Shown: positions 1 to 11,066, numbered from the stretch's first letter. The stretch: DNA of 64,000 nucleotides from Euzebya rosea (GCF_003073135.1 NZ_PGDQ01000011.1:62001-126000), one strand, 5' to 3'. The notes: generated by a model from the sequence alone, not told the origin. Numbers and translations are program-made.

Positions 1-430
1 TGTCGAGGGCGGCCCGACCAGCCCGGTCGAAGGCTGCGTCGACGTCCTCGGAGGTGTGTAGGGTGCTGGCCACCGCCACGTCGTCGGGGGTGAACAACAC
101 CACCGTGTCGGCGGCGACGACCCGGAGGAGGTCGTTCGCCCGGTCCTCCGGGGTGGGGGACAACCCGGCGGCGAAGACGGCGATCACCAGGCGCTCCTCG
201 TCGGCGAAGTCGGCCACCACTCCCCTGAGCGCACCGGGGTCCTGCCCGGTGCCCGACGCCACGTACACCCCGTCGTTCAGGTTCTCCACGGCGTCGCCGA
301 TGGTGGAGGCAAGGGCCGTGCCCCCGTACCCGAACACCCCGCCCAGCACGAACAGTCCGTGCAGGAGGACGAGCCCACCCAGGACGACGACGGGCTGGGG
401 AACACGATGCACACGGGCACGGCGGATCAT
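1..430 (-). CDS. Membrane-anchored hypothetical protein, 3' end outside window
   Basis: A reverse-strand frame opens at the ATG complementary to 428-430 and stays open to base 1, so the C-terminus is missing. The product starts with a basic stretch (MIRRARVHR) followed by one hydrophobic helix (about residues 12-36, VVVLGGLVLLHGLFVLGGVF). A soluble extracytoplasmic part follows, with LVIAVFAAGLSPTPEDRAND and a short beta-alpha pattern. An AGGA stretch lies about 10 bases upstream of the start. It is divergent from the MarR gene. The fold vaguely recalls small TPM-like actinobacterial membrane proteins, but I do not recognise a family. That it is a gene is fairly sure from the codon pattern; its function is unknown. 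Confidence 0.7.
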   Translation of the reverse strand, partial: MIRRARVHRVPQPVVVLGGLVLLHGLFVLGGVFGYGGTALASTIGDAVENLNDGVYVASGTGQDPGALRGVVADFADEERLVIAVFAAGLSPTPEDRANDLLRVVAADTVVLFTPDDVAVASTLHTSEDVDAAFDRAGRAALD

Positions 431-550
431 CAGTCCGACATCCTGCCAGACCGCCCGGTCCGGCCCTCGACGGGGAGTTGTATCGTCGGAGGAACACGGC
501 GAGGGGAGAGCCAAGATGGTAAGAATCAGAACGATCCATAGAGTGGCGTC

Positions 551-1036
551 ATGAGCAACACGACCACCGAGACGCGCTGGCTGACCGCGGAGGAACAGGC
601 GTCGTGGCGCGCGTTCGTCACCGCGATCACGATGTTGTCCCGCCAGCTCAACGCCGAGATGCTCAGCGCCCACGACCTCTCGATGGATGACTACGCCATC
701 CTGGCGATGCTGTCCGAGGCCCCCGAGGGGCGGCTGCGCTTCGGGGAGCTCGCCGACGTGCTGCGCGTCGCCAAGGCCCACATCACCTACCGCTTCCGTC
801 GCCTCGAGGAGCGCGGACTCGTCGAACGGCAGGCATGCGCAACCGACGCACGCGGCGCCTACGCGGCGCTGACCGCCGACGGCCGAGCCCGGATCGAGGT
901 GGCCGCACCGACCCACGTCGAGTCCGTCCGACGCCACCTGCTGGACCACCTGACCCCCGAGCAGCTGCACGTGGTGGGCGAGGCCATGACGGCCGTGGTC
1001 GAGGCCGAGTGCGCCGAGACCCCCCACCGCCACTGA
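551..1036 (+). CDS. MarR family winged-helix transcriptional regulator
   Basis: The 161-residue product has the usual MarR length. Helices precede a winged helix at about residues 55-115: the recognition region reads LRVAKAHITYRFRRLEERGL and is followed by the wing sequence VERQACATDARGAYAALTADG, in which the D-R-G pattern typical of MarR wings is conserved. MarR proteins are dimeric repressors that sense small phenolic or oxidative ligands. No cognate operon is obvious: the next gene downstream is an unknown protein and then an ABC exporter, which is a plausible but unproven target. The ATG at 551 fits the start of the family alignment. Family call is firm, ligand and regulon are unknown. 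Confidence 0.9.
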   Translation: MSNTTTETRWLTAEEQASWRAFVTAITMLSRQLNAEMLSAHDLSMDDYAILAMLSEAPEGRLRFGELADVLRVAKAHITYRFRRLEERGLVERQACATDARGAYAALTADGRARIEVAAPTHVESVRRHLLDHLTPEQLHVVGEAMTAVVEAECAETPHRH

Positions 1037-1211
1037 GCCCGACGGCCGCGTCCGGCCGCGCCGTCCATGGTCCGAGGCATCGCTCACGAGGCCCGACGAC
1101 AAGGGCCTTCACACCTCGCACTTTTCACACTACGATCCGTAACGTATCCGGTGCCTGCCTCGTTGGGTGGGATGTCACCCCGGAACCCCGATCGTCCAGC
1201 GAGGCCCAACG

Positions 1212-1616
1212 ATGTCGACCGCACTCCTGCGTCCCTACATGCGTGGCGCGGTGCACACCGTCCCGCGTACGGGCGAGTGGCCCCGTTCCTTCGTCGTCAC
1301 CCTGACCGATGACCACGGCCAGCGCTGGCGGGCCGAGTACACGCTGCACACCGAGGGCAGCGCGCTGTTCACGTTGGAGTCCACACGTGACAACGCGATG
1401 GTCGACCCGCCGGTGGTCGGCTGGGTCAGCTGGAGCGACGGAGAGGTCGTCTGTGCCTTCCGCGACGCGGCCAGCGGTACGCACGGCGGCGGGTACCTGC
1501 CGGGCTGCGCCCCCGTGGAGGACGGTCCGTTCCAGACGGCGAGCTTCGACGTCGGTCGGTGGATCGCGCTGGCCCAGGAGCTGCTGCGCACCATCGAGGA
1601 CAGCCGGCCCAGCTGA
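1212..1616 (+). CDS. Hypothetical soluble protein
   Basis: The chosen ATG at 1212 (MSTALLRPYMRGAVH) has a GCGAGG stretch upstream; a GTG/ATG further upstream at 1167 would add 15 residues that look non-coding. The 134-residue product is soluble, rich in Trp and small residues (VGWVSWSDGEVVCAFRD) and ends in an amphipathic helix (WIALAQELLRTIEDS). I do not recognise a family. It sits 90 bases upstream of the ABC exporter on the same strand and may be co-transcribed with it. Confidence 0.7.
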   Translation: MSTALLRPYMRGAVHTVPRTGEWPRSFVVTLTDDHGQRWRAEYTLHTEGSALFTLESTRDNAMVDPPVVGWVSWSDGEVVCAFRDAASGTHGGGYLPGCAPVEDGPFQTASFDVGRWIALAQELLRTIEDSRPS

Positions 1617-1706
1617 CGTCGGGCCCGGCGGTCAGCCGGACGCCCGGCCCCGACCGACCGACCCGGACCCGAGCCCGCGAGTACCGGGACCGGCAGACTG
1701 GCCGGG

Positions 1707-3479
<1,773 letters not shown>

Positions 3480-3483
3480 CCCG

Positions 3484-3520
3484 TGTCGGGTGACGGGCCG
3501 CCCGCCGTGATCACCCGACA
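3484..3520. repeat. 37-bp palindromic element, copy 1 of 3 (REP-like)
   Basis: The element begins TGTCGGGTGACGGGCC and ends GTGATCACCCGACA, with arms TGTCGGGTGA and TCACCCGACA. It lies between the converging stops of the ABC exporter and the CWB2 gene. Near-identical copies occur at 44234-44270 (inverted, two differences) and inside a gene at 58414-58450. Here it could also act as a bidirectional terminator hairpin. Confidence 0.8.
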
Positions 3521-3530
3521 ACCGTGGCAA

Positions 3531-6500
3531 TCAGCGGCAGATGGCGGCGACCGCGTCGCGCACCGAGGACGAGACGACGTCGGTACCGCCGACGAACTCC
3601 ACCGGGGGCTGCTGGCGGGCGTCGCACATCGCGGTGGCCGTCTCCTCGGGCAGGCGGTCCTGCTCGACGAGCAGCAACGGCTGGTTCGTCGCCGCCGACA
3701 GGCCCGCGGCCGCGAGGCCGTAGGCCCAGCCGAGCTCTTGGTCGCCGGCCGTCACCAGGTACCCGGCGGGGTCGTCCCACCGTCGCTCGGCGATCATCGC
3801 CGCGGTCTCGTACCGGTTGGCGCCGGCATGCCGCAGGTGCGGGCCGAGGGCGCCGGCCACGTCGGCCGACACGGCCGCCTCGCCGCCCATGACGATCGGG
3901 ATGGCGTTGCCGCGTTCGGCCAGCCACGCCTCGACCGCCGGGTGCAGGTCATCGGTCGGTGTCAGCAGGATCGGCTGCGCCGTCCGTGCGGCCCAGCCAC
4001 CGGCGGTGACGGAGTCCGCCCATGCCGCCGTCGGGTTGTCGGCCGGACCGTCGGCACGGGCGATACCGACCTGGCGCGGTTCGGCATGGCGGCGCTCGAC
4101 CTCCTCGGCGATGGCGACGGACGTCTCGACCCGGCTGGGTCCGGCGAGTCGCCTGACGAGGTAGCCCATGTCGGCGAGCTCCTCGGCGACGGCTGCGGAC
4201 AGGGCCGCTTCGCCACCCAGCACCATGACCTCGCCCTCGGGCGGCAGAACCCGACGGATCTCCTCGGCGGTCGCGTCGTCCAGACGAGCCGGGTCGGTGA
4301 ACAGGAGCGGGGCGTCGCCGGTCAGCGCCGAGCCGGTGAGCGAGTCGGCGAACGCATCGTCACGGGACAGCACGACGGCCGCGGCGCTGCGTCGGTCGAC
4401 GCCGCGTGTGTCGTTGGCATCGCGGTAGAGCCGCTGCGACAGCTGGATGGCGAGCGCCGCCGGGGTGATGGCCTCCTCGCCCCCGGTCTGGGCGTCGAAG
4501 GTGCTGAACGTCGCCGAGGCGATCAGGTCGTCCGGGGTCGGGTCGACCACGTCTGCCACGACGGCCGTGCCGTCCACCGTGTGGGTGCCGGCGGAGGCCG
4601 AGGACAGCGCCACCTCCATCTCGTGGGACTCACCCGCGGCCAGGCGGATGGCCTCGCACGACAGGCGGGCGTCGACCACACGACAGTCCTCGGGTGCCTC
4701 GACCAGGTCGAGGTCACCGATCTCGAGGGCGAGGAGGACCGGGGCCTCCGCGGGGCCGTCGTTGTGCACCCGGGTGGTGACGACCACGGGCTGGTCGACC
4801 GCGGTCTCCCGGGGGGACGCGGCCATGTTGATCGAGACGTCGGCCTGCTCGGGTTCGGGCTCGATGGGCAGCCCACCGCCACCGCCGCCACCGCCGCCGC
4901 CACCACCGCCGGGGTCGCCGCCGCCACCGCCCGGGGCGGGGTCGGTCACGGCGATGCGTGCCACGGCCCGACCATCGAGCCCCGTGGCGTCGGAGGTGAC
5001 GCGCACGGCGACCTCGTGGATGCCGACGGCGAAGCCGGTGGTGTCGAGGGTGGTCTCGGGGCCGGTCGCGTCGTCGAACGCGCCGTCCTCGTCGAGGTCC
5101 CAGGCGAAGGCCAGCGTCCCGCCGTGCGGATCGATGGACGTGGAGGCGTCGAGCGGGACCTGCTGGCCGACCTCGTAGGGGCCCTCGGGGTCGTCGATGA
5201 CGGCCGTCGGCGGCGTCCGGACGCTGAGCACCCGTGTTGCCGTGTCCTGCAGGCCGCTCGCGCCCGACGTCACCCGGACGGTGATGTCGTGGTCGCCGGC
5301 CCCCAGGGTGCTGGTGTCGACCGGGTTGATCGCCGTCGTCCCCTCGTCGGTGTCGAAGGCGCCGTCGTCGTCGACGTCCCACGCGAATGCGAGCGGGCCG
5401 CCCTCCGGGTCGGTCGAGGCCGAGGCGTCCATGTCGACGACGGTGCCGACCGCGACCGCCGGGCCGGGGTCGGCCAGGGCGGCGACCGGCGGGTCGGCCG
5501 GTTCGACGGGTTCGGTCACGGCGACCGATGCGGTTGCCGTGTCGTCGAGGCCGAAGCCGTTGGTCACGCGGACCGCCACCGGGTGGCTGCCCGCGGGGAA
5601 GCCAGTCGTGTCGAGGGTGGTCGTCGGGCCGGTGGCGTCGTCGAAGGCGCCGTCGTCGTCGAGGTCCCAGGCGAACGTCAGCGCCGAACCCTGCGGGTCG
5701 GTCGACCCGGAGGCGTCCAGCGGGACGGGCGTTCCGCGCTCGACCGCGGGGCCGGGGTCGGCGATGGCGGCGACCGGCGGCTGGGGTTCGGCCTCGACCT
5801 CGATGTCCGCCGACGCGGTGGCGAACTGGCCGTCGCCGTCGGTGACGGTCACGGTGACGGTGTGGGTCCCTCCGGTGAGGCCGGTGGTGTCCAGCGTCGG
5901 GGTCGCGGCGGACGGGTCGTCGAAGGCGTCGCCGGTGCCCCCGTCGAGGGTCCACGAGTAGGTCAGGGGTGTCCCGTCGGGGTCGATCCAGCCAACGGCG
6001 GTGACCGACACGGCGGCGCCCTGCGGGATCGTGCCGCTCGGCGCGGTGATCCCACCGACCGGAACGCGGAGCGGCCCGGCGATGACCTGGACCTCCGACA
6101 TGACGAGCTCACGTCCCGGGCCCTCGAGCAGGATCCGCACGTACCGGGCGCGAACGCCCTCGACGAACGCGGTCGGCCGTCCGATCGTGGCGGTGAACGG
6201 CGTGGTGGTGATCGTGGGGTCCGCCAGCAGCTGGGTCAGCGTGCGTGAGCCGAACGGCGTGGGGGACGCCATGACGTAGCCGTTGGAGAGCCGGTTGAGG
6301 GAGTGCTGCAGCCAGTTCCAGACCCGCACCTCCTCCACGAGGAGCGTCGTGCCGAGGTCGACTTCCCACCACTGGTCGGTCCCCCACGAGGTGTGGCTGA
6401 CCGAGCAGTCGTCCTCGTAGCCGGCGATGCTGCCGTCGATCGCCCTGTCGGCGGAGTGCACCCCGCACGGTGCGTAGGGGTGCGTCGTCGACTGGCGAGC

Positions 6501-8897
6501 GGTGCCGGTCACCGCCTGGTTGGTCGGCGGAGCGGTGTCGCGGTACCGGGCCACGATCGCCTCGGGTGCGTTGCCCCCCACGATCTGGCGGCTGCGGGCG
6601 CGGCCGCTGGTCCAGCCGACGAAGGACAGGCCCCCCTGGACGAGCGGAGCGGAGACCGTGACCTTCTGGTTCTCGTACAGGGTGAAGGGGGTGGCCTCGG
6701 TGATCTCGGCGCTGCCGAGGGTCACGGGCAACCCCGGCGGGTCGGAGGAGACGACGTACTCGTACTCGTTCATGCGCAGGTCGATGCACTCGACGTCACG
6801 GAACCCGCTGCTGTCGGTCGCGGTGAGGCAGCCGACCATGTACCAGTCCGACCCGTGGTCGGGGATCCAGAACGGCGCCAGGCTGCCGCCACTCCCCGAG
6901 GCCTGGTCGGGATGCACGTGGTCGTTGTGGTTGATCTGCACACGCCACTGCAGGGATGCCCCGGTGAGCTGGCCGTCCTCGGCGTCCGTTGCCTCACCCG
7001 TCATGGCGACCATGTCGCCGATCGCGTAGCCGTCCTCGACCGTCGGACTGGTGATCGTGACCTGCGGCGCGTACGTGGTCGCCACGGTCCAGCGGAAGGT
7101 GGTCGTGCCCTGACGCTCGCCGTCGCTGGCGATCACGGTGACGTCGTAGGTCCCGGGGGTCGTCGGCTGGCCCGTGATCAACCCGGTGGCGGAGATGCTC
7201 AGTCCCGGGGGCAGGGGCGCGGACGGATCCACGGCGAACGTCACCGGTTGGCCGTCGGGGTCGCTGGCCAGGACCTGCAGGTTGACGTCCCCACCCAGGC
7301 CGCTGGACTGGTCGACAGGACGAGACACGACCGGGGCGCGGTTGGGGTCCTCGCCCACGTAACGGATGCGGGTGATCCGGCTGGCCACGATGTCGAGCAT
7401 CCACATCGTGCCGTCGGGGCCGACCTGGGTGTCGACGATGTCACCGATCCCGGTCGCGAACAGCTGGGCATCCGGCGCGTTGCCGGTGGCGACCCCGCCC
7501 GAGTCCCTGACCGCCGGCAGGTACGACAGGGTGGCGTCGTTGAAGTCGGTGAAGAAGTAGCCGTCGCGATAGGTCAGCGGCCATCCGGTCCCGCGGTACC
7601 AGTCGCCACCGATGGCGGCCCCGCCGCCGGTCCCCTCGGCGCCGGGAGGCGAGTAGGCGTCCTGGCGGTAGGCGTGCAGGGCCGGTTCGATGACGACGGT
7701 GCCGTTGGCGACGTCGTCGTAGAGGGTCTGGCAGTCGGGTTCGGCGGTGTACTGGAACGTCGGGAGGTTCTGCCCCTGGCCGCCTTCGTAGCACGGCCAT
7801 CCGTGGTTGCCGCCGAACCCGGTGTTGATCTCCTCCCACGTCGAGAAACCGACGTCGCCTGCGGTCAGGTCACCGCGGTCCGGGTGGATGGCGAACCGGA
7901 AGGGGTTGCGAAGTCCCGCGGAGACCACCCGCGACCGGTTGTCGGCACCGTCACCGCTCCACCAGGGGTTCTGCGGCACGCCGAGACCAGTGACGGGGTC
8001 GACGCGCAGGATCTTGCCGTTCAGGCTGTCGGGGTCACCGGATCGGAACGCCCGATGGTCCGCACCCGTGGCGGACGCGCCGTCACCGTGTCCGACGTGC
8101 AGCAGGCCGTGGGGTCCGAACCGGATGGTCCCGGTGCTGTGCAGGGCCGCGTCGGAGGCGATGCAGTCCTCGAGGTAGCCCGCCCCGTCCCTGCAGGACT
8201 CCAGCGGGAGGCACTCGGCGTCGTTGGACGGGTCCCCGTCGTCGAGGCACCCCGGATAGCAGCCGTTGGTCGTGGTGCAGTCGGGATCCGCACCCAGGGC
8301 TGCGGTCAGCTCGGCGGGCGTGGGATCCATCGGATCGACCATCCCCGCCGCGCCGAGCACCACCGTCTCGCTGCCGGGCACGACCTCGTAGGACGGGATC
8401 TGGACCCCGAGCTCGGGCTCGAGCACGACCGGGGCGAGCTGGACGGAGGTCACCCTGGAGATGCGCCGGCCGCTGGTGTCGGGGGCCAGCGAGGCAGGGT
8501 CCCAGGTGTAGGCGAGGTACAGCAGCCGAGTGGAGGGGTCGGTCCGGTCGAAGTCGGGATGGAAGGCGATACCGGTCAGGCCGCGGTCGTGGTGGGCGTT
8601 GACCTGTCCCTCGATGTCGAGGAGGAGGCCGTGGGAGGTCCCGTCCTCGCCGTACAGGTCCACGTGGCCCCGCTTGTCGGCGACGGCAACGATGGCCTCG
8701 TCGGGCAGGAACGCCATCGCGTTGGCGCTGTAGGTGCCCCCGACGTCCATCACGGTCTCGATGACGAAGTCGGGCGGCAGGGTGGGCTGGGCCTGCGCCG
8801 CGGTGGGGACCGCGAGGAGCGTCGCCGCCACCATCGCCGTCATCAGCCCGACGACCGACAGCCGTCGACGAACGTCGCCACCGGTACTCCAACCCAC
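3531..8897 (-). CDS. Giant secreted sugar-dehydrogenase-like, discoidin, PKD and CWB2 protein
   Basis: About 1,788 residues. The GTG at 8897 was chosen because AGGGG lies 7 bases upstream and a signal peptide follows directly (VVGLMTAMVAATLLAVP, cleavage near AQA). A GTG at 8981 would add 28 residues ahead of the signal. Domains in order: glucose/sorbosone dehydrogenase-like propeller (about 35-530; GLTGIAFHPDF, LNGKILRVDP, GLRNPFRFAIHP), putative Ig (about 540-630), F5/8-type discoidin (about 790-935; WWEVDLG, ARYVRILLEG), about four PKD-like repeats (about 940-1318), a poly-glycine linker, a DUF11-like domain, and three CWB2 repeats (about 1500-1788; VLSRDDAFADSLTGSAL, VMVLGGEAALS). CWB2 modules tether proteins to the cell wall, so this is probably a wall-bound carbohydrate-oxidising or carbohydrate-binding protein. 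Enzyme activity is unproven. Confidence 0.9.
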   Translation of the reverse strand: MGWSTGGDVRRRLSVVGLMTAMVAATLLAVPTAAQAQPTLPPDFVIETVMDVGGTYSANAMAFLPDEAIVAVADKRGHVDLYGEDGTSHGLLLDIEGQVNAHHDRGLTGIAFHPDFDRTDPSTRLLYLAYTWDPASLAPDTSGRRISRVTSVQLAPVVLEPELGVQIPSYEVVPGSETVVLGAAGMVDPMDPTPAELTAALGADPDCTTTNGCYPGCLDDGDPSNDAECLPLESCRDGAGYLEDCIASDAALHSTGTIRFGPHGLLHVGHGDGASATGADHRAFRSGDPDSLNGKILRVDPVTGLGVPQNPWWSGDGADNRSRVVSAGLRNPFRFAIHPDRGDLTAGDVGFSTWEEINTGFGGNHGWPCYEGGQGQNLPTFQYTAEPDCQTLYDDVANGTVVIEPALHAYRQDAYSPPGAEGTGGGAAIGGDWYRGTGWPLTYRDGYFFTDFNDATLSYLPAVRDSGGVATGNAPDAQLFATGIGDIVDTQVGPDGTMWMLDIVASRITRIRYVGEDPNRAPVVSRPVDQSSGLGGDVNLQVLASDPDGQPVTFAVDPSAPLPPGLSISATGLITGQPTTPGTYDVTVIASDGERQGTTTFRWTVATTYAPQVTITSPTVEDGYAIGDMVAMTGEATDAEDGQLTGASLQWRVQINHNDHVHPDQASGSGGSLAPFWIPDHGSDWYMVGCLTATDSSGFRDVECIDLRMNEYEYVVSSDPPGLPVTLGSAEITEATPFTLYENQKVTVSAPLVQGGLSFVGWTSGRARSRQIVGGNAPEAIVARYRDTAPPTNQAVTGTARQSTTHPYAPCGVHSADRAIDGSIAGYEDDCSVSHTSWGTDQWWEVDLGTTLLVEEVRVWNWLQHSLNRLSNGYVMASPTPFGSRTLTQLLADPTITTTPFTATIGRPTAFVEGVRARYVRILLEGPGRELVMSEVQVIAGPLRVPVGGITAPSGTIPQGAAVSVTAVGWIDPDGTPLTYSWTLDGGTGDAFDDPSAATPTLDTTGLTGGTHTVTVTVTDGDGQFATASADIEVEAEPQPPVAAIADPGPAVERGTPVPLDASGSTDPQGSALTFAWDLDDDGAFDDATGPTTTLDTTGFPAGSHPVAVRVTNGFGLDDTATASVAVTEPVEPADPPVAALADPGPAVAVGTVVDMDASASTDPEGGPLAFAWDVDDDGAFDTDEGTTAINPVDTSTLGAGDHDITVRVTSGASGLQDTATRVLSVRTPPTAVIDDPEGPYEVGQQVPLDASTSIDPHGGTLAFAWDLDEDGAFDDATGPETTLDTTGFAVGIHEVAVRVTSDATGLDGRAVARIAVTDPAPGGGGGDPGGGGGGGGGGGGGLPIEPEPEQADVSINMAASPRETAVDQPVVVTTRVHNDGPAEAPVLLALEIGDLDLVEAPEDCRVVDARLSCEAIRLAAGESHEMEVALSSASAGTHTVDGTAVVADVVDPTPDDLIASATFSTFDAQTGGEEAITPAALAIQLSQRLYRDANDTRGVDRRSAAAVVLSRDDAFADSLTGSALTGDAPLLFTDPARLDDATAEEIRRVLPPEGEVMVLGGEAALSAAVAEELADMGYLVRRLAGPSRVETSVAIAEEVERRHAEPRQVGIARADGPADNPTAAWADSVTAGGWAARTAQPILLTPTDDLHPAVEAWLAERGNAIPIVMGGEAAVSADVAGALGPHLRHAGANRYETAAMIAERRWDDPAGYLVTAGDQELGWAYGLAAAGLSAATNQPLLLVEQDRLPEETATAMCDARQQPPVEFVGGTDVVSSSVRDAVAAICR
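4870..4938. repeat. GC-rich triplet microsatellite encoding a poly-glycine linker
   Basis: The run of CCG/CCA triplets encodes two glycine tracts broken by one Asp-Pro, between the last PKD repeat and the DUF11-like domain of the giant CWB2 protein (around residues 1320-1342). Triplet repeats of this kind can change length by slippage without breaking the frame. Confidence 0.75.
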
Positions 8898-8980
8898 GGT
8901 CCCACCCCTGCTCGTGTCGCTGATCGCCCCCGTGCGTCGCAGCGTAGTGCTGTCGGGAGCCGACTTCAGCAGTTCATTCA

Positions 8981-8994
8981 CTCACCGTAGTGAG
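8981..8994. promoter_or_regulatory. Inverted repeat upstream of the giant CWB2 gene, possible operator
   Basis: CTCAC-CGTA-GTGAG is a perfect 5-bp inverted repeat about 85 bases upstream of the chosen GTG. A TTGACT hexamer (9012-9017, minus orientation) lies just upstream, but no convincing -10 is placed 17 bases from it, so the promoter itself is not assigned. Confidence 0.35.
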
Positions 8995-9013
8995 ACGTAA
9001 CGCGCCGCCCAAG

Positions 9014-10273
9014 TCAACCCCTGCCGTGGAGGAGGGGATGCCAGCGCACCCGCCAGGCCTGTGCGGCCGTCAGCTCCCGGCCGCCCTCGGCCCAGAACAT
9101 CAGGTTGTCCGCACCGAGGTCGGCGCACTCGTCGGCCCTGACGCTGCCGTCCAGGTCGGTGTCGGCCGCCGCGGTGCACTCGGGCGTGTCGTCCACGCTG
9201 TCGTGGGTCCGGCCGTCGTCCTCGCTGGTGTGCACCGGCAGTCCGGCGACGTGCAGCAGCTCGTGCAGGGCGACGGTCCCCTTCGCGGCCGCATCCCCGC
9301 TGGCCGAGACCAGCACGCACGCGTGGGACGGCGGACCGATCACCGGGGTCCCTGGGGCGGCCACGGCGAACCCGCTGATGTCCCCGTCGGGGTTGCGGTA
9401 CGCCACGCGCAGGTCGTCGGCGGCGTCGACCGACGCGGTCAGCACGCCCTCACCGATGCGTTCGGCGAGGACGACCACCGCGGTCCCGGGTGTCGGCTGC
9501 AGCGCCCTATGGGCGGCGGAGCAGGCCTCGTGGCCGTCGCCGGCGAGCCCGTCGACCCCGAGGACCCGGTGGCTGGCACCGGCGTCTCCCGCGGCGACGA
9601 CGTCCAGCGACCCGATCCCGAGTCCGTGTGTGGCCAGCACCGCGTCCATGTCCGCACGCCACCGTTGGGCGACGGCAGGGATGTCGACGTCGACGGTCGC
9701 CCAGACCGCGATGTCGAGTCGTGGCGGGTCCAGGTTCCCGTCGTCGTGGCTGACGGCGGTCGCCACGGTCGCGGTGGTCCCGTTGGTTGCCACGCGGACG
9801 CGCCACTCCCCCTCCGTCAGGGGGTGGTCGGGCGCCGAGGCGACGTACAGGCCGACCGCACCCTCGTCGGCCAGGACCCGTGGGTGGAGGTCGTCGACGA
9901 GGAGCAGGCCGGCCCTGAGGTCCGCGGCGTAGCGCACCTCGCCGGCGGGGTCGGTGACCCTGGTGATGCCGACGAGCTCAGCAGGCTCCTCCCCCTCCAC
10001 CGAGAGCAGCCACGCACGGTCCCGTGCCCCGACCGCCACCACGACCTCGTCACCGTCGGTGACTGGCGCGCTGGTGATCCTGAGCCGCTCGGGCGTCGTC
10101 GGCGTGAGGGTGGGCACGGTGGTCGGCCCCGGGGTCGCCATGGACGCGGCCGGCTCGGCGGTTCGCAGCGCGAGCGGGGGCAACGTGGGCGCCGGGGTGG
10201 GCGCGGCGCTGGTGCACGCGGACACGAGGACCGCCACCAGGGCCGCGAGCAGCATGGCCGACACGGTCCTCAC
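9014..10273 (-). CDS. Pappalysin-like (M43-type) metallopeptidase lipoprotein
   Basis: The product of about 419 residues opens with a lipoprotein signal (MLLAALVAVLVSAC, lipobox VSAC), then a Pro/Thr-rich linker. The C-terminal part holds HELLHVAGLPVH (about residues 337-348), then DSVDDTPEC and a Met-turn-like NLMFW. HExxHxxG, a downstream D-DTP segment and a Met-turn are known features of metzincins of the pappalysin (M43) family. The third zinc-ligand histidine lies one residue further away than in the classical HExxHxxGxxH. The protein should be lipid-anchored outside the membrane. Starts at 10264 and 10255 are also possible; 10273 keeps an Arg before the hydrophobic core. Substrate unknown. 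Confidence 0.7.
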   Translation of the reverse strand: MRTVSAMLLAALVAVLVSACTSAAPTPAPTLPPLALRTAEPAASMATPGPTTVPTLTPTTPERLRITSAPVTDGDEVVVAVGARDRAWLLSVEGEEPAELVGITRVTDPAGEVRYAADLRAGLLLVDDLHPRVLADEGAVGLYVASAPDHPLTEGEWRVRVATNGTTATVATAVSHDDGNLDPPRLDIAVWATVDVDIPAVAQRWRADMDAVLATHGLGIGSLDVVAAGDAGASHRVLGVDGLAGDGHEACSAAHRALQPTPGTAVVVLAERIGEGVLTASVDAADDLRVAYRNPDGDISGFAVAAPGTPVIGPPSHACVLVSASGDAAAKGTVALHELLHVAGLPVHTSEDDGRTHDSVDDTPECTAAADTDLDGSVRADECADLGADNLMFWAEGGRELTAAQAWRVRWHPLLHGRG

Positions 10274-10356
10274 ACGCGGTCGAGGGTATGCCGAGGGGCG
10301 GATCCACGGCCGGAGGCAGCCCCCGAACCGGTTCGCCGCATCGACCCCCGGGATTG

Positions 10357-10396
10357 ACAACGCCTCCAGCCCGGGCGGCGGACGTGGAGGCGTTGT
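10357..10396. terminator. Perfect 12-bp stem-loop between DM13 and metallopeptidase genes
   Basis: ACAACGCCTCCA and TGGAGGCGTTGT form a perfect 12-bp stem with a 16-base loop. It lies downstream of the DM13 gene and upstream of the metallopeptidase gene, both on the minus strand. There is no T-run, so it may be a terminator, an attenuator or a palindromic repeat. Confidence 0.5.
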
Positions 10397-10445
10397 GATT
10401 CATACTACACCAGTCCTACGACCATGGTGGTAATCCCGCCCCGGC

Positions 10446-11066
10446 TCAGCCGAGCGCGGCGGTGGCGAAGGTCACCTGGAACGGCTGGCACCAGATCACG
10501 ACCGCCAGCTCCTGGCCAAGGTCCAGGTCGTCGGGCACGTCGTAGTTCTGGTTGCCGACGTTGCCCTTGAGGCTGCCGAGGTCCACCGCGTCGGCGTTGA
10601 TCTGGGGCGTGCCGTCGACGACGGGGGCCAGGTAGACGTGCAGGTCGGGCCCGTTGGTGACCTCGAAGTCCTCCAGCCGCAGCACGCGGCTTCCGTCGGC
10701 CAGCTCGTAGACCGTGGCCGACCCCGACCCCTGATGCACGCTGTCCGCCCCGACGAAGGACCCGTTGACGATCGCCGTGGGCTCGCCGTCCGGCATGTCC
10801 TCGACCTCCTCGACGGTCTCGGCGGCCGCGGCCTCCATCTCGGCCTCGACGTCCTCCTGGGTCATGTCGTCGGGCACGACGGCCCCGTCGGAGAGGGGGA
10901 AGGCCTCGCCGACGGCGTCCGCTCCTGACTCCGCGGTGACGTCGCCACCGGGGAAGGCCTCGTCGACGACCTCGTCGACGAAGTAGGGACGGATCAGGTA
11001 GAAGGCGACGGCCAGCACGACGACGACCACCGCGGCGATGCCTGCTCGGATGACGGGCTTGCTCAT
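10446..11066 (-). CDS. DM13 domain protein, membrane-anchored
   Basis: The 206-residue protein has an N-terminal signal anchor (about 8-26) and an acidic, helical linker rich in Glu and Asp (about 70-95). A DM13 domain fills the rest: GSFVGADSVHQGSGSATVY, a DLHVYLAP strand and the closing VVIWCQPFQVTFATAAL. The single Cys in IWCQPF matches the conserved cysteine of DM13 domains, which have been proposed to bind haem or take part in extracytoplasmic electron transfer. It stands alone between the metallopeptidase and the divergent DUF4191 gene. The domain call is firm, the role is inferred from the family. Confidence 0.85.
   Translation of the reverse strand: MSKPVIRAGIAAVVVVVLAVAFYLIRPYFVDEVVDEAFPGGDVTAESGADAVGEAFPLSDGAVVPDDMTQEDVEAEMEAAAAETVEEVEDMPDGEPTAIVNGSFVGADSVHQGSGSATVYELADGSRVLRLEDFEVTNGPDLHVYLAPVVDGTPQINADAVDLGSLKGNVGNQNYDVPDDLDLGQELAVVIWCQPFQVTFATAALG

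Noticed and set aside
6303-8990. An 895-codon open frame on the plus strand
   Set aside because: It lies opposite the giant CWB2 protein, whose minus-strand product has clear domains. The plus-strand translation is Arg/Gly/Val-rich with no domain; it is a by-product of high GC content.
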